The notes under the pieces: model-generated
Told to the model about the DNA's origin: nothing
Seen by the model: only the letters and a program-made list of their open reading frames with translations
Database searches by the model: none
In this document: positions 43,631-52,674 of the stretch, piece after piece
Layout of the letters: each line of letters begins with the position of its first letter
Position numbering within the stretch: position 1 is the first letter of the stretch
Translations under genes and position numbers: made by a program
Assembly: GCF_000337455.1 (NCBI RefSeq)
Contig: NZ_AOIU01000018.1
Coordinates: 62,001-126,000 of the forward strand
DNA from: Halosimplex carlsbadense 2-9-1
GTDB lineage: Archaea; Halobacteriota; Halobacteria; Halobacteriales; Haloarculaceae
Length of the DNA stretch: 64,000 bases
Direction of reading: 5' to 3'

Positions 43631-45127
43631 ATGGCAAACGCCCACGTGACAGTCCACACAGAGGCTGGTATCGACCGTATCGAACCCGAACTGCACGGGC
43701 ACTTCGCCGAACACCTCGGTCGGTGTATCTACGACGGCATCTACACGGACGACTCCGTCGAGGCCGAGGGGTTCCGCGAGGACGTAGTGGACCTGCTCGA
43801 GGACCTGGAGATGCCCGTCCTCCGCTGGCCCGGCGGCTGTTTCGCCGACGACTACCAGTGGGAAGACGGCGTCGGCCCCGTCGAGGAGCGCCCCCGGCGG
43901 CGCAACCTCTTCTGGGGGCAGGGCCGCGAGATGGTCCCCGAGGAGTCCAATCGCTTCGGCACCGACGAGTTCCTGGGGCTCTGCGAGCGCCTCGGCACCG
44001 ACCCGTATCTGGCCGTGAACGTCGGGTCCGGTGATCCGCAGGAAGCCACCGACTGGGTCGAGTACTGCAACTACGACGGCGACACCGAACTCGCCGACCG
44101 CCGCCGCGAGAACGGCCACGAAGACCCCTACGGCGTGCGTTACTGGGGCATCGGCAACGAGAACTGGGGCTGTGGCGGCAACATGGGGCCCGAACAGTAC
44201 GCCGGCGAGTACCGTCAGTTCGCCACCTACATCGGCTCGATGGACGGGCAGTTGCTCGACGACGGCCTCGAACTCATCGGCTGTGGCTTCTCGAATCATG
44301 AGTGGAACCGCCGGTTCATGGAGGACATGGTCGACGGTATCTGGCTGTCCGACCTGCAGATGGACCATCTCACCCTGCATCACTACTACGGACGGACGAT
44401 GTCGATCCTCGACGGTGACGACGACGACTACGACCAGTTCCTCGCCGGCGCGCTCGCGCTGGACGACCACGTCGAGCGCATCGCCGGGACCATCGAGGCG
44501 ACCGCCTCGACCGAAAACGTGGGCGTCATCGTCGACGAGTGGGGCGCCTGGCACACCGAGGCCGACCCCGCAACCGGCCTCGAACAGCCCGGCACGGTGC
44601 TGGACGCGCTGTCGGCCGCCGCGGTACTCGACATCTTCAACGACCACGCCGACGTGATGACGATGTCCAACATCGCCCAGACGGTCAACGTCCTCCAGTG
44701 TCTCGTCGAGACGCAGGGCGACGACGCCTTCGCGCGCCCGACCTACCGCGTCTACGACCTGTACGCCCCCCACAAGGGCAACGAGGCCGTCACCACCTCC
44801 ATCGACACCCCGACCCGCGAAGTCGACGACGGGGAGCTTCCCCTCGTCGGAGCGTCGGCCTCCGTCGACGACGACGGCGAGGTGTACGTCACCGCGACGA
44901 ACCTCGACACCCGCGCCGCCCACACCGTCGAGTTCACCGTCGAGGACACCACCGCCGACGACGTCGAGGCGTCGGTGCTCTTCGAGGGCCAGGACGCCGA
45001 CCTGGTCGTCGACGCGGACAACGCCGAGGAGTTCACCGCCGACGACCTCGACGTGAGCGTCGACGGCGACGGCACCGTCACCGCCGAGCTCGAACCCGGG
45101 ACCGTCGCCGGAATCGCCGTCGAGTGA
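43631..45127 (+). CDS. Alpha-L-arabinofuranosidase, GH51
   Basis: This 498-residue GH51 enzyme releases terminal alpha-L-arabinofuranose from arabinan or arabinoxylan. The start of the barrel is IEPELHGHFAEHLGRCIYDG. The acid/base Glu177 is in WGIGNENWGCGGN and the nucleophile Glu303 in GVIVDEWGAWH. The C-terminal beta-sandwich is complete (DLYAPHKGNEAVT to the end). There is no signal peptide, so it acts on imported oligosaccharides in the cytoplasm. It is followed by GH127 with a gap of 136 bases; the two would remove alpha- and beta-linked arabinofuranose respectively. Confidence 0.95.
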   Translation: MANAHVTVHTEAGIDRIEPELHGHFAEHLGRCIYDGIYTDDSVEAEGFREDVVDLLEDLEMPVLRWPGGCFADDYQWEDGVGPVEERPRRRNLFWGQGREMVPEESNRFGTDEFLGLCERLGTDPYLAVNVGSGDPQEATDWVEYCNYDGDTELADRRRENGHEDPYGVRYWGIGNENWGCGGNMGPEQYAGEYRQFATYIGSMDGQLLDDGLELIGCGFSNHEWNRRFMEDMVDGIWLSDLQMDHLTLHHYYGRTMSILDGDDDDYDQFLAGALALDDHVERIAGTIEATASTENVGVIVDEWGAWHTEADPATGLEQPGTVLDALSAAAVLDIFNDHADVMTMSNIAQTVNVLQCLVETQGDDAFARPTYRVYDLYAPHKGNEAVTTSIDTPTREVDDGELPLVGASASVDDDGEVYVTATNLDTRAAHTVEFTVEDTTADDVEASVLFEGQDADLVVDADNAEEFTADDLDVSVDGDGTVTAELEPGTVAGIAVE

Positions 45128-45263
45128 GGGCACTGGCGGTTCGGACGTCTCTGTGCCCGGTCGTCGCCGTCGACCACGTCGATCTCGATCCCGTCGACGC
45201 CACACTCGGCCCAGATCGACCAGTAGAATTATTCCGCCCGGTGACGCATCCTCCGGTACCTGT

Positions 45264-47177
45264 ATGCCGAGCCAGTACACCGTCGGCGTCGACGAGGTCG
45301 CCATCGACGACGACTTCTGGTCGCCGTGGATCGACCGCAACCGCGACGTGACCGTCGAGTACCAGTACGAGCAGCTAAAGGAGTCGGGGACCCTGGAGAA
45401 CTTCCGCCGAGCCATCGACGGGGAGTCGGGCGGCTTCCAGGGGATGTGGTTCCAGGACACGGACGCCTACAAGTGGATCGAGGCGGCCAGCTACGAACTC
45501 GCGAAGGCCGACGACCCCGATTTGCGCGAGCGGGTCGACGAGGTGATCGACCTGGTCGCCGGCGCTCAGGAGGTGTCGGGCTACCTCGACACCTACTTTC
45601 AGCTCGTCGAGCCCGAACACAAGTGGACGAACCTCAACATCATGCACGAGCTGTACTGCGCCGGCCACCTGATCGAGGCCGCGGTCGCCCACCACGAGGC
45701 CACCGGCGAGGAGTCCCTGCTCGACGTGGCCGTCGACTTCGCCGACCACGTCGACGAGGTCTTCGGCGACGAGATCGACGGCGTGCCGGGTCACGAGGGG
45801 ATCGAACTCGCCCTCGTACGACTGTACCGCGTCACGGGCGAGGAGCGATATCTCGACCTCGCTCGGTATTTCGTCGACCTCCGAGGTCACGACGACCGGC
45901 TGGCGTGGGAACTCGACCATTCCGAGGAGATCGGCGGCGCGTCGTGGGACGACGGGGCGCTCGTCCCCGCCGAGGGCGGCGGGAGCCTCCTTCTCGACGA
46001 GGACGGCGAGTACGTCGGCACGTACGCCCAGGCCCAGGCGCCCGTGCGCGAGCAGGAGGCCGTCGAGGGCCACTCGGTGCGCGCGATGTATCTCTACGCC
46101 GGCGTCGCCGACCTGGTCGCCGAGCGCGGCGACGCGGAGCTGCGCGCCGCGCTCGACCGACTGTGGGCGAACATGACCGACAAGCGCACGTACGTCACCG
46201 GCGGGATCGGTTCCGCGCACAGACACGAGGGGTTCACCGAGGACTACGACCTCCCGAACGAGTCGGCCTACGCCGAGACCTGTGCGGCCGTCGGGAGCGT
46301 CTTCTGGAACCAGCGCCTGTTCGAGCTGGAGCCCGACCCCGCCTACGCCGACCTGATCGAGCGAACCCTCTACAACGGCTTTCTCGCCGGCGTCGGGATG
46401 GACGGCGAGGAGTTCTTCTACGTCAATCCCCTCGCCAGCGACGGCGACCACCACCGCAGCGGCTGGTTCACCTGCGCGTGCTGTCCGCCCAACGCCGCCC
46501 GGCTGTTCGCCTCGCTCGGCCAGTACGTCTACTCGACGACCGGCGGCGAGCTGTACGTCACCCAGTACGTCGGCAGCGACCTCTCGACGACGGTCGAAGG
46601 GACCGCTGTCGAACTCGACCAGGAGAGCGCCCTCCCGTGGGACGGCGAAGTGGCCATCGAGGTCGACGCCGACGGGGCCGTCCCGGTCAACCTCCGGATC
46701 CCCGAATGGGCGGACGAGGCGACGGTCACCGTCGACGGCGACGAGGTGTCCCACGACGGGAGCGGCTTCGTCCGCGTCGAGCGCGAGTGGAACGGCCAGT
46801 GGGTCGAACTGACGTTCGAGATGCAATCCGAGTTGGTGGCGGCTCACCCCGCGGTCGAGGCCGACGCGGGTCGGGTGGCCGTCCGGCGCGGCCCGCTCGT
46901 CTACTGCGCCGAGGCGGTCGACAACGAGCGGCCGCTGCACGACTACGCGCTGGACGACGACGCGACGCTCCGCACGGCCGGCGAGGCGGACGCGCTGGAC
47001 GGTGCGACGGTCCTCGAAGCCGACGCGACGGTGTCGGACCGCGACGGCTGGGACGGGGAGCTGTATCGCCCGGTCGAGGACACCGAGCGGGAAGAAACCG
47101 ACCTCGAACTGGTCCCGTACTACGCCTGGGACAACCGCGACCCGGGCGCGATGGCGGTCTGGCACCGCCGGGCCTGA
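45264..47177 (+). CDS. Beta-L-arabinofuranosidase, GH127
   Basis: This 637-residue enzyme of the GH127 (DUF1680) family cleaves beta-linked L-arabinofuranose. The zinc-thiolate site is visible: AYAETCAAVG supplies Glu and one Cys, and FTCACCPPNAARL carries Cys404, Cys406 and Cys407, one of which is the catalytic nucleophile in the family. The catalytic (alpha/alpha)6 barrel is followed by beta-sandwich domains. ATG 45264 begins MPSQYTVGVDEV directly at the domain start. It lies downstream of GH51 on the same strand and ends before a convergent IclR gene. Cytoplasmic. Confidence 0.93.
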   Translation: MPSQYTVGVDEVAIDDDFWSPWIDRNRDVTVEYQYEQLKESGTLENFRRAIDGESGGFQGMWFQDTDAYKWIEAASYELAKADDPDLRERVDEVIDLVAGAQEVSGYLDTYFQLVEPEHKWTNLNIMHELYCAGHLIEAAVAHHEATGEESLLDVAVDFADHVDEVFGDEIDGVPGHEGIELALVRLYRVTGEERYLDLARYFVDLRGHDDRLAWELDHSEEIGGASWDDGALVPAEGGGSLLLDEDGEYVGTYAQAQAPVREQEAVEGHSVRAMYLYAGVADLVAERGDAELRAALDRLWANMTDKRTYVTGGIGSAHRHEGFTEDYDLPNESAYAETCAAVGSVFWNQRLFELEPDPAYADLIERTLYNGFLAGVGMDGEEFFYVNPLASDGDHHRSGWFTCACCPPNAARLFASLGQYVYSTTGGELYVTQYVGSDLSTTVEGTAVELDQESALPWDGEVAIEVDADGAVPVNLRIPEWADEATVTVDGDEVSHDGSGFVRVEREWNGQWVELTFEMQSELVAAHPAVEADAGRVAVRRGPLVYCAEAVDNERPLHDYALDDDATLRTAGEADALDGATVLEADATVSDRDGWDGELYRPVEDTEREETDLELVPYYAWDNRDPGAMAVWHRRA

Positions 47178-47475
47178 CTCGCGCCCCGGGACCGCGAACT
47201 GACGACGCGACGTCGCCCATTCGGTCGCGATAGTGACGTATTTGAATTATATACCCAAATATGACATATCTGCCCTCAGCATGCCCGTCGATCCGTGCCC
47301 GCGCGGGTCGCCCTCAGCACCTCGACCAGGGTGACAGGCGACCGCATCGAGGGCGTCGGCTGGGGCTACGCGGGGCTGGGGGTGTCGTGTCGGGGATGGG
47401 GCAGCCGAGTCTGGGGGGGTAGATGAGGGGGCAAGCGGGGCGCCGGGCAGGGCAGTCGAGCGGGGGCGGACGGAG
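47178..47475. other. Gap between convergent genes with a symmetric A/T motif
   Basis: This 298-base gap lies between the 3' ends of the GH127 gene and the second IclR gene. At 47239-47261 an inverted repeat TATTTG ... CAAATA encloses the TATA-like AATTATATACC. The rest is GC- and G-rich with no credible frame beyond a 17-codon one at 47281. A promoter here would have no obvious gene to serve. Confidence 0.5.
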
Positions 47476-48270
47476 CTACAGCGCGTCGGACCACTCGGAG
47501 TAGGTGGTGTTGAACTCGACGACGCCGACGACGTTGCGGAGTCGGGACGGGATCTCCGAGCGGAACCGGTCGTCGGGCATCCGGTCGAGGGGGGCGGAGA
47601 CGCTGATGGCGCCGAGCAGTTCGCCCGAGCGGTCCGAGACGGCCGAGGCGACGCACCGGACGCCCTCGTCGCGTTCCTCGTCGTCGAAGGCGACGCCGCG
47701 GTCGCGGACGGCCGAGAGGGCGGCGCGAAGCTCGTCCGGGTCGGTGACGGTGTTCGCGGTCCGCCGGGGCAGCGGGTGGTCCGCGAGGAACTCGTCGAGG
47801 CGCTCGTCGGGCAGTTCGGCGAGGTACGCCTTCCCCGCCGCCGTGCAGTGGAGGTCTTCGACGGTGCCGGCGTAGGTCGGCGGGTCGTCGACCGCGTCGC
47901 CGGTCGCCTGATAGAGGGTGATCGCGCGGCCGTCGCGGACGACGACGAGGCGCGCCTGCTCGCCCGTCGCTTCGGCCAGTCGGTCGACGTTCGGCTTGGC
48001 CACGTGGAACAGCCGCTCGCCCGTCCGCGCGGTCGCGCCGAGCGTGAACAGTCCGAGTCCGAGCCGATAGCGGCCGTCTTCGGCGGCGAGATAGCCGCCG
48101 TCGGCCAGCGTCGCGAGGTAGTGGTGGACGGTGCTCTTCGGGAGGTCCAGCGCCTCCGCGAGTTCGGTCACGCCGACGCTGTCGCGCTCGCGCACCGCTT
48201 CGAGGACCCGGAACGCCGTCCCGACCGAGGCGATCCGGTCGCCGCCCCTTCCGGTGTCACCGTCGCTCAT
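47476..48270 (-). CDS. IclR family regulator (second)
   Basis: This 264-residue regulator has a winged-helix N-terminus (VGTAFRVLEAVRERDS, LPKSTVHHYLATLADGGYL) and an IclR ligand-binding domain (HCTAAGKAYLAELPDERL, DDEERDEGVRCVASAV). ATG 48270 (MSDGDTG) is preferred to an upstream ATG. The paralogue at 41635 shares the domain plan but only moderate similarity. It lies 43 bases downstream of a Gfo/Idh oxidoreductase gene on the same strand and probably shares its mRNA, so it may control that sugar dehydrogenase and the neighbouring GH genes. Confidence 0.92.
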   Translation of the reverse strand: MSDGDTGRGGDRIASVGTAFRVLEAVRERDSVGVTELAEALDLPKSTVHHYLATLADGGYLAAEDGRYRLGLGLFTLGATARTGERLFHVAKPNVDRLAEATGEQARLVVVRDGRAITLYQATGDAVDDPPTYAGTVEDLHCTAAGKAYLAELPDERLDEFLADHPLPRRTANTVTDPDELRAALSAVRDRGVAFDDEERDEGVRCVASAVSDRSGELLGAISVSAPLDRMPDDRFRSEIPSRLRNVVGVVEFNTTYSEWSDAL

Positions 48271-48313
48271 GTGTGTCGCTGTCGCGGCCGGCACTTAACC
48301 GTGTCCCGCCGAC

Positions 48314-49405
48314 TCAGACCCGCCCGCGGCCGGCGGCCTCGTAGATCCGGTCGACGACGCGCTGGACGGCCAGCGCCTCCTCGGCGGTGCAGCGGTCGGG
48401 CGACTCGCCGGTCTCGACGGCCGCGAGGAACGTCGCGAGTTCGTCGCGGAACGGGTCGTTGGCGGGCGGGACGAGTTCGCTGTCGACGTAGTGGTCGACC
48501 ACGTCGCTGCGGGCCTCGTACAGCCGGAACTCGCGGTGGTTGCGCCCCAGCGGGTCGACCGACTCCAGCGGCGTCGTCACGTCCAGCGAGACCCCGGCCT
48601 CGGTGCCGCGGATGTTGTACTCGTGGCGGCGACGGGCGTTGGCCGCCCACGCGACTTCGAGGTGGGCGGTCCTGCCGCCCTCGAACTCGCAGAAGGCCGT
48701 CACCGAGTCCTCCACGTCGTACATCTTCGCCTCGTCGTCCTCGCCCCACATCTCGAGGTAGGCGTAGTCCTCGCGGTCGCCGAAGTCCGAGCGGGTGGTC
48801 GCGATCACCTGTTCCAGCTCCGGCCAGTCGTAGAAGTCGAGCACGAGGTCGACGACGAACGACCCCACGTCGATGAGCGCGCCGCCGCCGGCGATCTCCC
48901 GGGAGGTGTACCACGTCCCGCGCCCCGGAACCCCGCGTCTGCGCATGTAGCGGGCGTCGACGTGCGTGACCTCGCCGAGGCGCCCGCTCTCGACGTAGGC
49001 CTTCGCCAGCCGACAGCGATTGCGAAAGCGGTGGAAGTAGCCGCACATGCAGATGTTCTCGGTCTCCTCGGCCCGCTCGACGATGCGCTCGGCGCTGGCG
49101 AGGTCGTGGGCCAGCGGCTTCTCGATCAGCACGTCCAGCCCGGCGTCGAAGGCCTTCAGCGCCGCGGTCTCGTGGAACTTGTTGGGCGTCGAGATGATCG
49201 CCGCGTCCATCCCGGCGCCGAACAGCTCGTCCAGGCCCTCGTACATCGTCGCGTCGTAGCGGTCCCGAAAGCGCTCTTTCGCCCGCGGGTCCAGGTCCAC
49301 CGCGTGGACGGTGTGGCCCAGCTCCTCCAGAAACTCCGCGTGGGTCTCCCCGTGCTCGCCCAGCCCGACGAGTCCGATGTCCATGCGGGCGGCGTCGTCG
49401 TCCAT
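48314..49405 (-). CDS. Gfo/Idh/MocA family oxidoreductase
   Basis: This 363-residue NAD(P)-dependent sugar dehydrogenase-type protein has Rossmann motif IGLVGLGEHGETHAEFL, catalytic VLIEKPLAHD near residue 100, and GGGALIDVGSFVVD with the Asp/Ser of the C-terminal domain. A shorter start (MDIGLVGLG at 49384) is possible. The substrate is not known. It precedes an IclR regulator in what looks like a two-gene unit, next to arabinofuranosidases, so a pentose-related substrate is a reasonable guess but no more. Confidence 0.9.
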   Translation of the reverse strand: MDDDAARMDIGLVGLGEHGETHAEFLEELGHTVHAVDLDPRAKERFRDRYDATMYEGLDELFGAGMDAAIISTPNKFHETAALKAFDAGLDVLIEKPLAHDLASAERIVERAEETENICMCGYFHRFRNRCRLAKAYVESGRLGEVTHVDARYMRRRGVPGRGTWYTSREIAGGGALIDVGSFVVDLVLDFYDWPELEQVIATTRSDFGDREDYAYLEMWGEDDEAKMYDVEDSVTAFCEFEGGRTAHLEVAWAANARRRHEYNIRGTEAGVSLDVTTPLESVDPLGRNHREFRLYEARSDVVDHYVDSELVPPANDPFRDELATFLAAVETGESPDRCTAEEALAVQRVVDRIYEAAGRGRV

Positions 49406-49636
49406 AGCCGACCCTCCGAGCGAACCGACGTATGGGTTTTGGTCATACCTCTTCCACCGGAGCGACGTCCGCCCGAGATAGTACAGAATCCGTACCTTTT
49501 GAGTGAATGGTCGTTATTATTATGAGACCTCGGAAGGCGACGTTCGACACCGGTGGCGGCCGCGACCGAGCGGCGGTCCGCCTCGGCGATGGTCCGGAGG
49601 GAAACGTTGACGGTGGTACGACGAAATCCCCATACC

Positions 49637-50083
49637 ATGGGCGAATCGTACTTCAGAGGACACGTGACCCAGCGGGGGATCGTCTTCGGCCCGGGCGGTG
49701 ACGTGTTGCTCGTGACGAGCGGGCTGCGTCCGTGGACGTTTCCGGGGGGACGGATCGAGGCGGAGGCGGACCCGGAAGCGGCGCTCCGGCGGACGCTCTA
49801 CGAGCGGGTGGGTCTCCACGCGACCGTCGAGGAGCCGATCAAGACGGTGACCGACATCTGGGGAAGCGGCGACGAGCCGGTGTACGCGGTCCTCTACCGC
49901 GTCCAGGCTCGCAGCCGCGACGTGGAACTGGGCGAGAAACACGACGACTTCTGCTGGTACACTCCCGACGGCGCCGTCGAGGAGATGCACTTCAGGTCGC
50001 TGGAATCGGCCGTCGAGCGCGCGGTCGCGAACCACGAGGCCGCCGAGTGGACCGGCGAGACCGAAGACGGCGACGGCGAGTGA
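49637..50083 (+). CDS. NUDIX-fold protein with degenerate Nudix box
   Basis: This 148-residue NUDIX protein aligns to the GX5EX7REUXEEXGU signature, but key acids are replaced. In GGRIEAEADPEAALRRTLYE the first Glu position is Ala and RE becomes RT, and in ERVGL the second Glu of EE becomes Arg. Only one of the metal-binding glutamates remains, so classic diphosphate hydrolysis is doubtful. The core fold (GIVFGPGGDVLLVTSG, WTFPGG) is otherwise sound. It may bind a nucleotide without cleaving it or use other ligands. Start ATG 49637 (MGESYFRG). It precedes mutL by 86 bases. Confidence 0.82.
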   Translation: MGESYFRGHVTQRGIVFGPGGDVLLVTSGLRPWTFPGGRIEAEADPEAALRRTLYERVGLHATVEEPIKTVTDIWGSGDEPVYAVLYRVQARSRDVELGEKHDDFCWYTPDGAVEEMHFRSLESAVERAVANHEAAEWTGETEDGDGE

Positions 50084-50169
50084 TCGGTCGAGCGGTCGGG
50101 TCCGTACCCGACTGCGGTCCGGCCCGCGCTCCGGGACTGTTTTGAGGGGTCCGCACGGACGGGGTGGTG

Positions 50170-52458
50170 ATGGTCGATATACGCCGGCTCGACGAGGCGA
50201 CCGTCGAGCGCATCGCCGCCGGCGAGGTGGTCGAGCGCCCCTCGTCGGTCGTGAAGGAACTCGTCGAGAACAGCCTCGACGCCGACGCCACCCGCGTCGA
50301 GGTGACCGTCGAGCGCGGCGGCAAGGACGGCGTCACCGTCGCCGACGACGGCATCGGCATGACCGAGACCGAAGTCCGTCGCGCCGTCGAGGAACACACT
50401 ACATCCAAGATCCGCGACATCGACGACCTCGAATCGGGCGTCGGGACGCTGGGCTTCCGCGGCGAGGCGCTGCACGCGGTCGGCGCCGTCTCGCGGCTGA
50501 CGATCACGACCCGCCCACGGAGCGACCGCGACGTCGACAGCCGTCGCGGGACGGAACTTACCGTCGAAGGTGGCGAGGTGACGAGCGTCGAGCCCGCGGG
50601 CTGCCCGGAGGGCACGACGATCGAGGTCGACGACCTCTTTTTCAACGTTCCCGCCCGCCGGAAGTACCTCAAGCAGGACGGCACCGAGTTCGCCCACGTC
50701 AACACCGTCGTCACGAGTTACGCGCTCGCCAACCCGGATATCGCCGTCTCGCTGACCCACGACGGCCGCGAGACGTTCGCGACCACGGGACAGAACGACC
50801 GCCGCGAGGCCGTCATGTCCGTCTACGGCCGCGAGGTCGCCGAGTCGATGGTCGAGGTCTCGGCCGGCGGTGAGGGCGGTGGCGAGAGCGGCGACGACGG
50901 AGACGCCGCCCTGCCCGACGGCCCGCTCGGCGGGGTGTCCGGGCTGGTGAGCCACCCCGAAACCACCCGGAGCACCCGGGAGTACCTGTCGACGTACGTC
51001 AACGGCCGGTACGTCACCGCCGGCGCGGTCCGCGACGCCGTCATCGAGGCCTACGGCCACCAGCTCGCGCCCGACCGCTACCCCTTCGCCGTCCTCTTCC
51101 TCGACGTACCCGCCGGCGACGTGGACGTGAACGTCCACCCGCGGAAGCTGGAGGTCCGCTTCGCCGACGAGGAAGGCGTTCGCGAACAGATCGAGGCCGC
51201 CGTCGAGTCCGCGCTGCTCGAGGATGGCTTGCTCCGTAGCGGCGCCCCTCGCGGCAAGTCCGCCCCCGAGCAGGCCGAGATCGCCCCCGAAAGCAGTGAA
51301 CCCGACGACGGAGCGGGCGGCGGTCCCACCGACGAGCCGGCCAGCCCGGAGGGGTCGTCGGGTACGACGGAACCGGCCGACGCGACTACGTCGGCGGGCG
51401 ACGGCGAAGCGACCGCCGAAGCGCACGAACCGGACGCCGACGGGACGGTCGACTCGGCCGCCCCCTCCACGACGGGACCGACGTTCTCCTCGGACCCGTC
51501 CGCGCCCTCGCCCCGCTCGACGCCCCCCGCAGAGACCGATCCCTCGACGGAATCCAGTCCCGAAGGCGGCGAAGTCGGAAGCGATGCGGACGCGGCTTCG
51601 AGCCCAGAGGCCGTGACGGACGAACGCCGGGCGACCACCGACGTGATCGACGACGAAGCGGCTTCGGAGCCCGTCGCCGACGCGGGACCGACACCGGCCT
51701 CGTCCGACGACGGGGGTTCGGCGGATCCGACGCCGCCGACCGACGGTGAGGACCGCGCCCGCAAGTTCGCCGGTGGGCACGACCAGGCGCGACTCGGCGA
51801 CGGGGAGCCGGTCGAGGCCGCCGCGGACGAGGCGTCGGCGTTCGACTCGTTGCCGTCGATGCGGGTGCTCGGTCAGCTCCACGGGACGTACGTCCTCGCC
51901 GAGACCGAGGAGGGGCTGGTCATGGTCGACCAGCACGCCGCCGACGAGCGGATCAACTACGAGCGGCTGCGCGAGCGCTTCGCCGGCGAGACGACGACGC
52001 AGGCGCTCGCCCAGCCCGTCGAACTCTCGCTGACGGCGCGGGAGGCGGAGCTGTTCGAGACTTACGGCGAGGCGCTCTCGACGCTCGGATTCCGCGCCGA
52101 GCGCGTCGGCGACCGGACGGTGGAAGTGCGGACCGTCCCCTCGCTGGTTGCCGACACGGCCGATCCCGACCTGCTGCGGGACGCGCTGGCCGCGTTCGTC
52201 GAGGGCGAGGGGTCGGCCGCTGAAACCGTCGAGGCCGCCGCCGACGAGTTGCTGTCGGATCTCGCCTGTTACCCCTCGATCACCGGCAACACCTCGCTGA
52301 CGGAGGGGTCGGTGACGGATCTCCTCGAACGGCTCGACGACTGCGAGAACCCGTGGGCTTGCCCCCACGGCCGCCCCGTCGTCGTCGAGTTCGACCGCGA
52401 CGAGATCGAGGCCCGCTTCGAGCGGGACTACCCCGGTCACGGCGGTCGACGGGACTGA
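50170..52458 (+). CDS. mutL: DNA mismatch repair protein MutL
   Basis: This 762-residue MutL links MutS to strand incision. The GHKL ATPase motifs are present: KELVENSLDA (residues 29-38), VADDGIGM and GTLGFRGEAL. A very acidic, low-complexity linker occupies roughly residues 370-540. The C-terminal dimerisation/endonuclease domain has DQHAADERINYE at residue 587 onward, which satisfies the DQHA-x2-E-x4-E nuclease motif, and ends with CENPWACPHGRP. The protein is therefore of the endonuclease-type MutL. It is placed 34 kb from mutS in this window. Confidence 0.97.
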   Translation: MVDIRRLDEATVERIAAGEVVERPSSVVKELVENSLDADATRVEVTVERGGKDGVTVADDGIGMTETEVRRAVEEHTTSKIRDIDDLESGVGTLGFRGEALHAVGAVSRLTITTRPRSDRDVDSRRGTELTVEGGEVTSVEPAGCPEGTTIEVDDLFFNVPARRKYLKQDGTEFAHVNTVVTSYALANPDIAVSLTHDGRETFATTGQNDRREAVMSVYGREVAESMVEVSAGGEGGGESGDDGDAALPDGPLGGVSGLVSHPETTRSTREYLSTYVNGRYVTAGAVRDAVIEAYGHQLAPDRYPFAVLFLDVPAGDVDVNVHPRKLEVRFADEEGVREQIEAAVESALLEDGLLRSGAPRGKSAPEQAEIAPESSEPDDGAGGGPTDEPASPEGSSGTTEPADATTSAGDGEATAEAHEPDADGTVDSAAPSTTGPTFSSDPSAPSPRSTPPAETDPSTESSPEGGEVGSDADAASSPEAVTDERRATTDVIDDEAASEPVADAGPTPASSDDGGSADPTPPTDGEDRARKFAGGHDQARLGDGEPVEAAADEASAFDSLPSMRVLGQLHGTYVLAETEEGLVMVDQHAADERINYERLRERFAGETTTQALAQPVELSLTAREAELFETYGEALSTLGFRAERVGDRTVEVRTVPSLVADTADPDLLRDALAAFVEGEGSAAETVEAAADELLSDLACYPSITGNTSLTEGSVTDLLERLDDCENPWACPHGRPVVVEFDRDEIEARFERDYPGHGGRRD

Positions 52459-52674
52459 GCGTCTGTTTTTGCGGCGATCTGCGGCGATGCGACACTCGCT
52501 CTGGCGACCGCTCTCCGCGACCGCAACCACTCATTCGTTCGCGGTCACGGTCGAGTCGGCGGTCACGGTCGCTCTCGCACACGATAGAGGGGCCGACGAC
52601 CCGCTTCGATCACACGGACACGATCGCCAGCGAACGCCAAATGAACTAAACCGGATGCTACCGATCGGAGGGGT

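Noticed and set aside
47281-47334. 17-codon frame downstream of a TATA-like motif
   Set aside because: Too short and Pro/Arg-rich to support as a gene without conservation or expression evidence.
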